DNA of 64,000 bases from Ifrita kowaldi. Taxonomy: Eukaryota; Chordata; Aves; Passeriformes; Cinclosomatidae. The position numbers were made by a program, and so were the translations under genes. Location of the stretch: NCBI GenBank assembly GCA_013398055.1, contig VZRS01000304.1, positions 92,492 through 156,491 of the forward strand. The letters run 5' to 3'. This document shows positions 63,071 through 64,000 of this stretch, in pieces. Every line of letters starts with the position of its first letter. Position 1 is the stretch's first letter. The notes below the pieces were generated by a model. The model worked only from the letters and a program-made list of their open reading frames with translations. It had not been told where the DNA came from and did no database searches.

Positions 63071-63349
63071 GGAGAGGTGGGGGCAGAGAGGAGATGGGAG
63101 CCAAAGAGGAAATGGGGGACGGAGAGCAGATGGGGGCAGAGCGAGGGTGGGGAGCAGAGCAGAGATAGAGTGCGAGGAGAGATGGGGCGCAGAGGGGATG
63201 GGGAAGAGGGAAGGTGGGGGCAGAGAGGGGATGAGGTCAAGGGGGAGACGGGGGCCCCGGCTGGTCCCGGCCTGGCCACCGGCGCGGTCCCTTCAGCACC
63301 ACCCGCGCCCGGCCCAGAGCGGGTCAGAGCCCGCCGGGCTCTCGCTGCC

Positions 63350-63350
63350 N
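63350..63350. other. Single-N assembly join before a duplicated segment
   Basis: One N directly precedes sequence identical to 62270 onward. Same pattern as at 38082. Confidence 0.9.
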
Positions 63351-63524
63351 GCCCACCGAGAGCGAGTCGAAGTCGATGGTCTTGTTCTCCAGGGAGCCTT
63401 CCACCGGGCAGAACATGCCACAGAATTTCTGCCGGGGCTTGGGACTGCCCGAGCCCAGGTTTTTGAAGAAGGCTGGCACTTCTTCTTCCTCTCCCTGCCG
63501 CCCGTTCTGCTTCCTCTCAGCCAT
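63351..63524 (-). pseudogene. DPYSL2: Truncated duplicate of DPYSL2 exon 1A (probable assembly artefact)
   Basis: The first 58 codons of exon 1A (MAERKQ... to ...DSLSVG) are repeated exactly, with the ATG at 63524. The copy is cut by the N at 63350, so it lacks the remaining 59 codons and the splice donor. It cannot splice to exon 2 as assembled. Most likely the same locus represented twice rather than a real second exon. Confidence 0.85.
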
Positions 63525-64000
63525 GGCTGGGGTGGCTAGCTCCCTGCTAAGGGGGAATAACAACAGCGGTAACCAGGAGGATCCTGCACAAACACACACA
63601 CACACACGCGCGCGCGGGGAGAGGAGAGGTGGGGGAAAAAAGGAAAGCGATAGGAAAGCGATAGGAAAGCGATGGATCTGGGTCCTAGAGATACGGCAAC
63701 ATCAACTGCAAAGGGCTGTGCCCGGCAGGTCCCCTGCCCCCATCGGCACCAGCCAGCCTGTGGCTCGCTCTGTCTCTTTGATGCAGCGCAAAGTTGAGGC
63801 AAGGATGGGGCAGATCCTGCTGCAATTAAGGGAGGAGGCTTCAAGTTCCCAGCATCCAGATGGGGAGGGAGGGAAAAGGGGAGAGAAGGAGAGGAGAGAG
63901 AAAAAAAAAAAGAAAGCTCACTCTGCAGCAGAAACTGAGGACTGCTCCGGAAGTGATGCGAGTGGTGAATTGGCAAATGGACTCGATCAGGTTGGAGCAA
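63351..64000. repeat. Exact copy of 62270-62919, continuing off the window
   Basis: At an offset of 1,081 the 650 bp to the window edge repeat 62270-62919 without a visible mismatch, including the CA/CG run, the three 11-bp repeats and the GA-rich tract. The far end is not seen. Confidence 0.95.

Larger units (their letters stand above)
62444..63349 (-). promoter_or_regulatory. 5' UTR and upstream region of the long isoform (inferred)
   Basis: Sequence upstream of the CRMP2A start codon. It contains a CA/CG dinucleotide run (62511-62534), three copies of GGAAAGCGATA (62561-62592), a GA-rich tract (62775-62835) and, from 63070, GA/GGGG-rich sequence. Moderately GC-rich with no evident TATA box. 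The start of transcription cannot be placed. Two single-N joins (63070, 63350) make the far part unreliable. Confidence 0.55.

Overview
This window is vertebrate nuclear DNA, almost certainly from a bird. Two observations support that. First, it is sprinkled with 5'-truncated CR1 LINE fragments, many ending in the avian-type ATTCTGTGATTCTGTG tail. Second, it carries one complete, large, intron-rich gene, DPYSL2 (collapsin response mediator protein 2, CRMP2), on the minus strand. Nothing prokaryotic is present: no operons, CRISPR arrays, IS elements, rRNA or tRNA.

Layout, read along the + strand: 1 to ~9,085 is intergenic sequence beyond the 3' end of DPYSL2, with CR1 fragments and an AT-rich tract. 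About 9,090-11,797 is the DPYSL2 3' UTR. Exons 14 down to 2 lie between 11,798 and 48,935. Exon 1B, the first coding exon of the short isoform, is at 52,109-52,147, next to a CpG island (about 51.57-53.3 kb) that holds a 28-N gap, a 27-G run and a GC-rich minisatellite. From 53.3 to 62.1 kb is the first intron of the long isoform. Exon 1A, the first coding exon of the long isoform (CRMP2A), is at 62,093-62,443, followed by its upstream region. From 63,351 to the window edge is an exact second copy of part of the exon 1A region.

I resolved all 14 coding exons of the short isoform by hand. Every intron is GT-AG, all junction phases agree, and the lengths sum to 1,719 nt (572 residues plus stop), the length known for CRMP2. 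Exon 1A ends in phase 0 and splices in frame to exon 2, giving 676 residues. The gene is intact, with no frameshift or internal stop. The regulatory residues known from mammals fall at the expected numbers: Tyr32, Lys374, Tyr431, Tyr479, Cys504, Thr509, Thr514, Ser518, Ser522 and Thr555.

The strongest anomalies concern the assembly. Two perfect tandem duplications (670 bp, and at least 650 bp), each split by a single N, look like overlapping contig ends placed side by side. The second one duplicates a truncated exon 1A. I found no evidence of a previously undescribed biological system. The items most worth checking are the duplicated exon, the two-promoter arrangement, the cluster of proximal poly(A) signals, and the incompletely assembled promoter of the short isoform.
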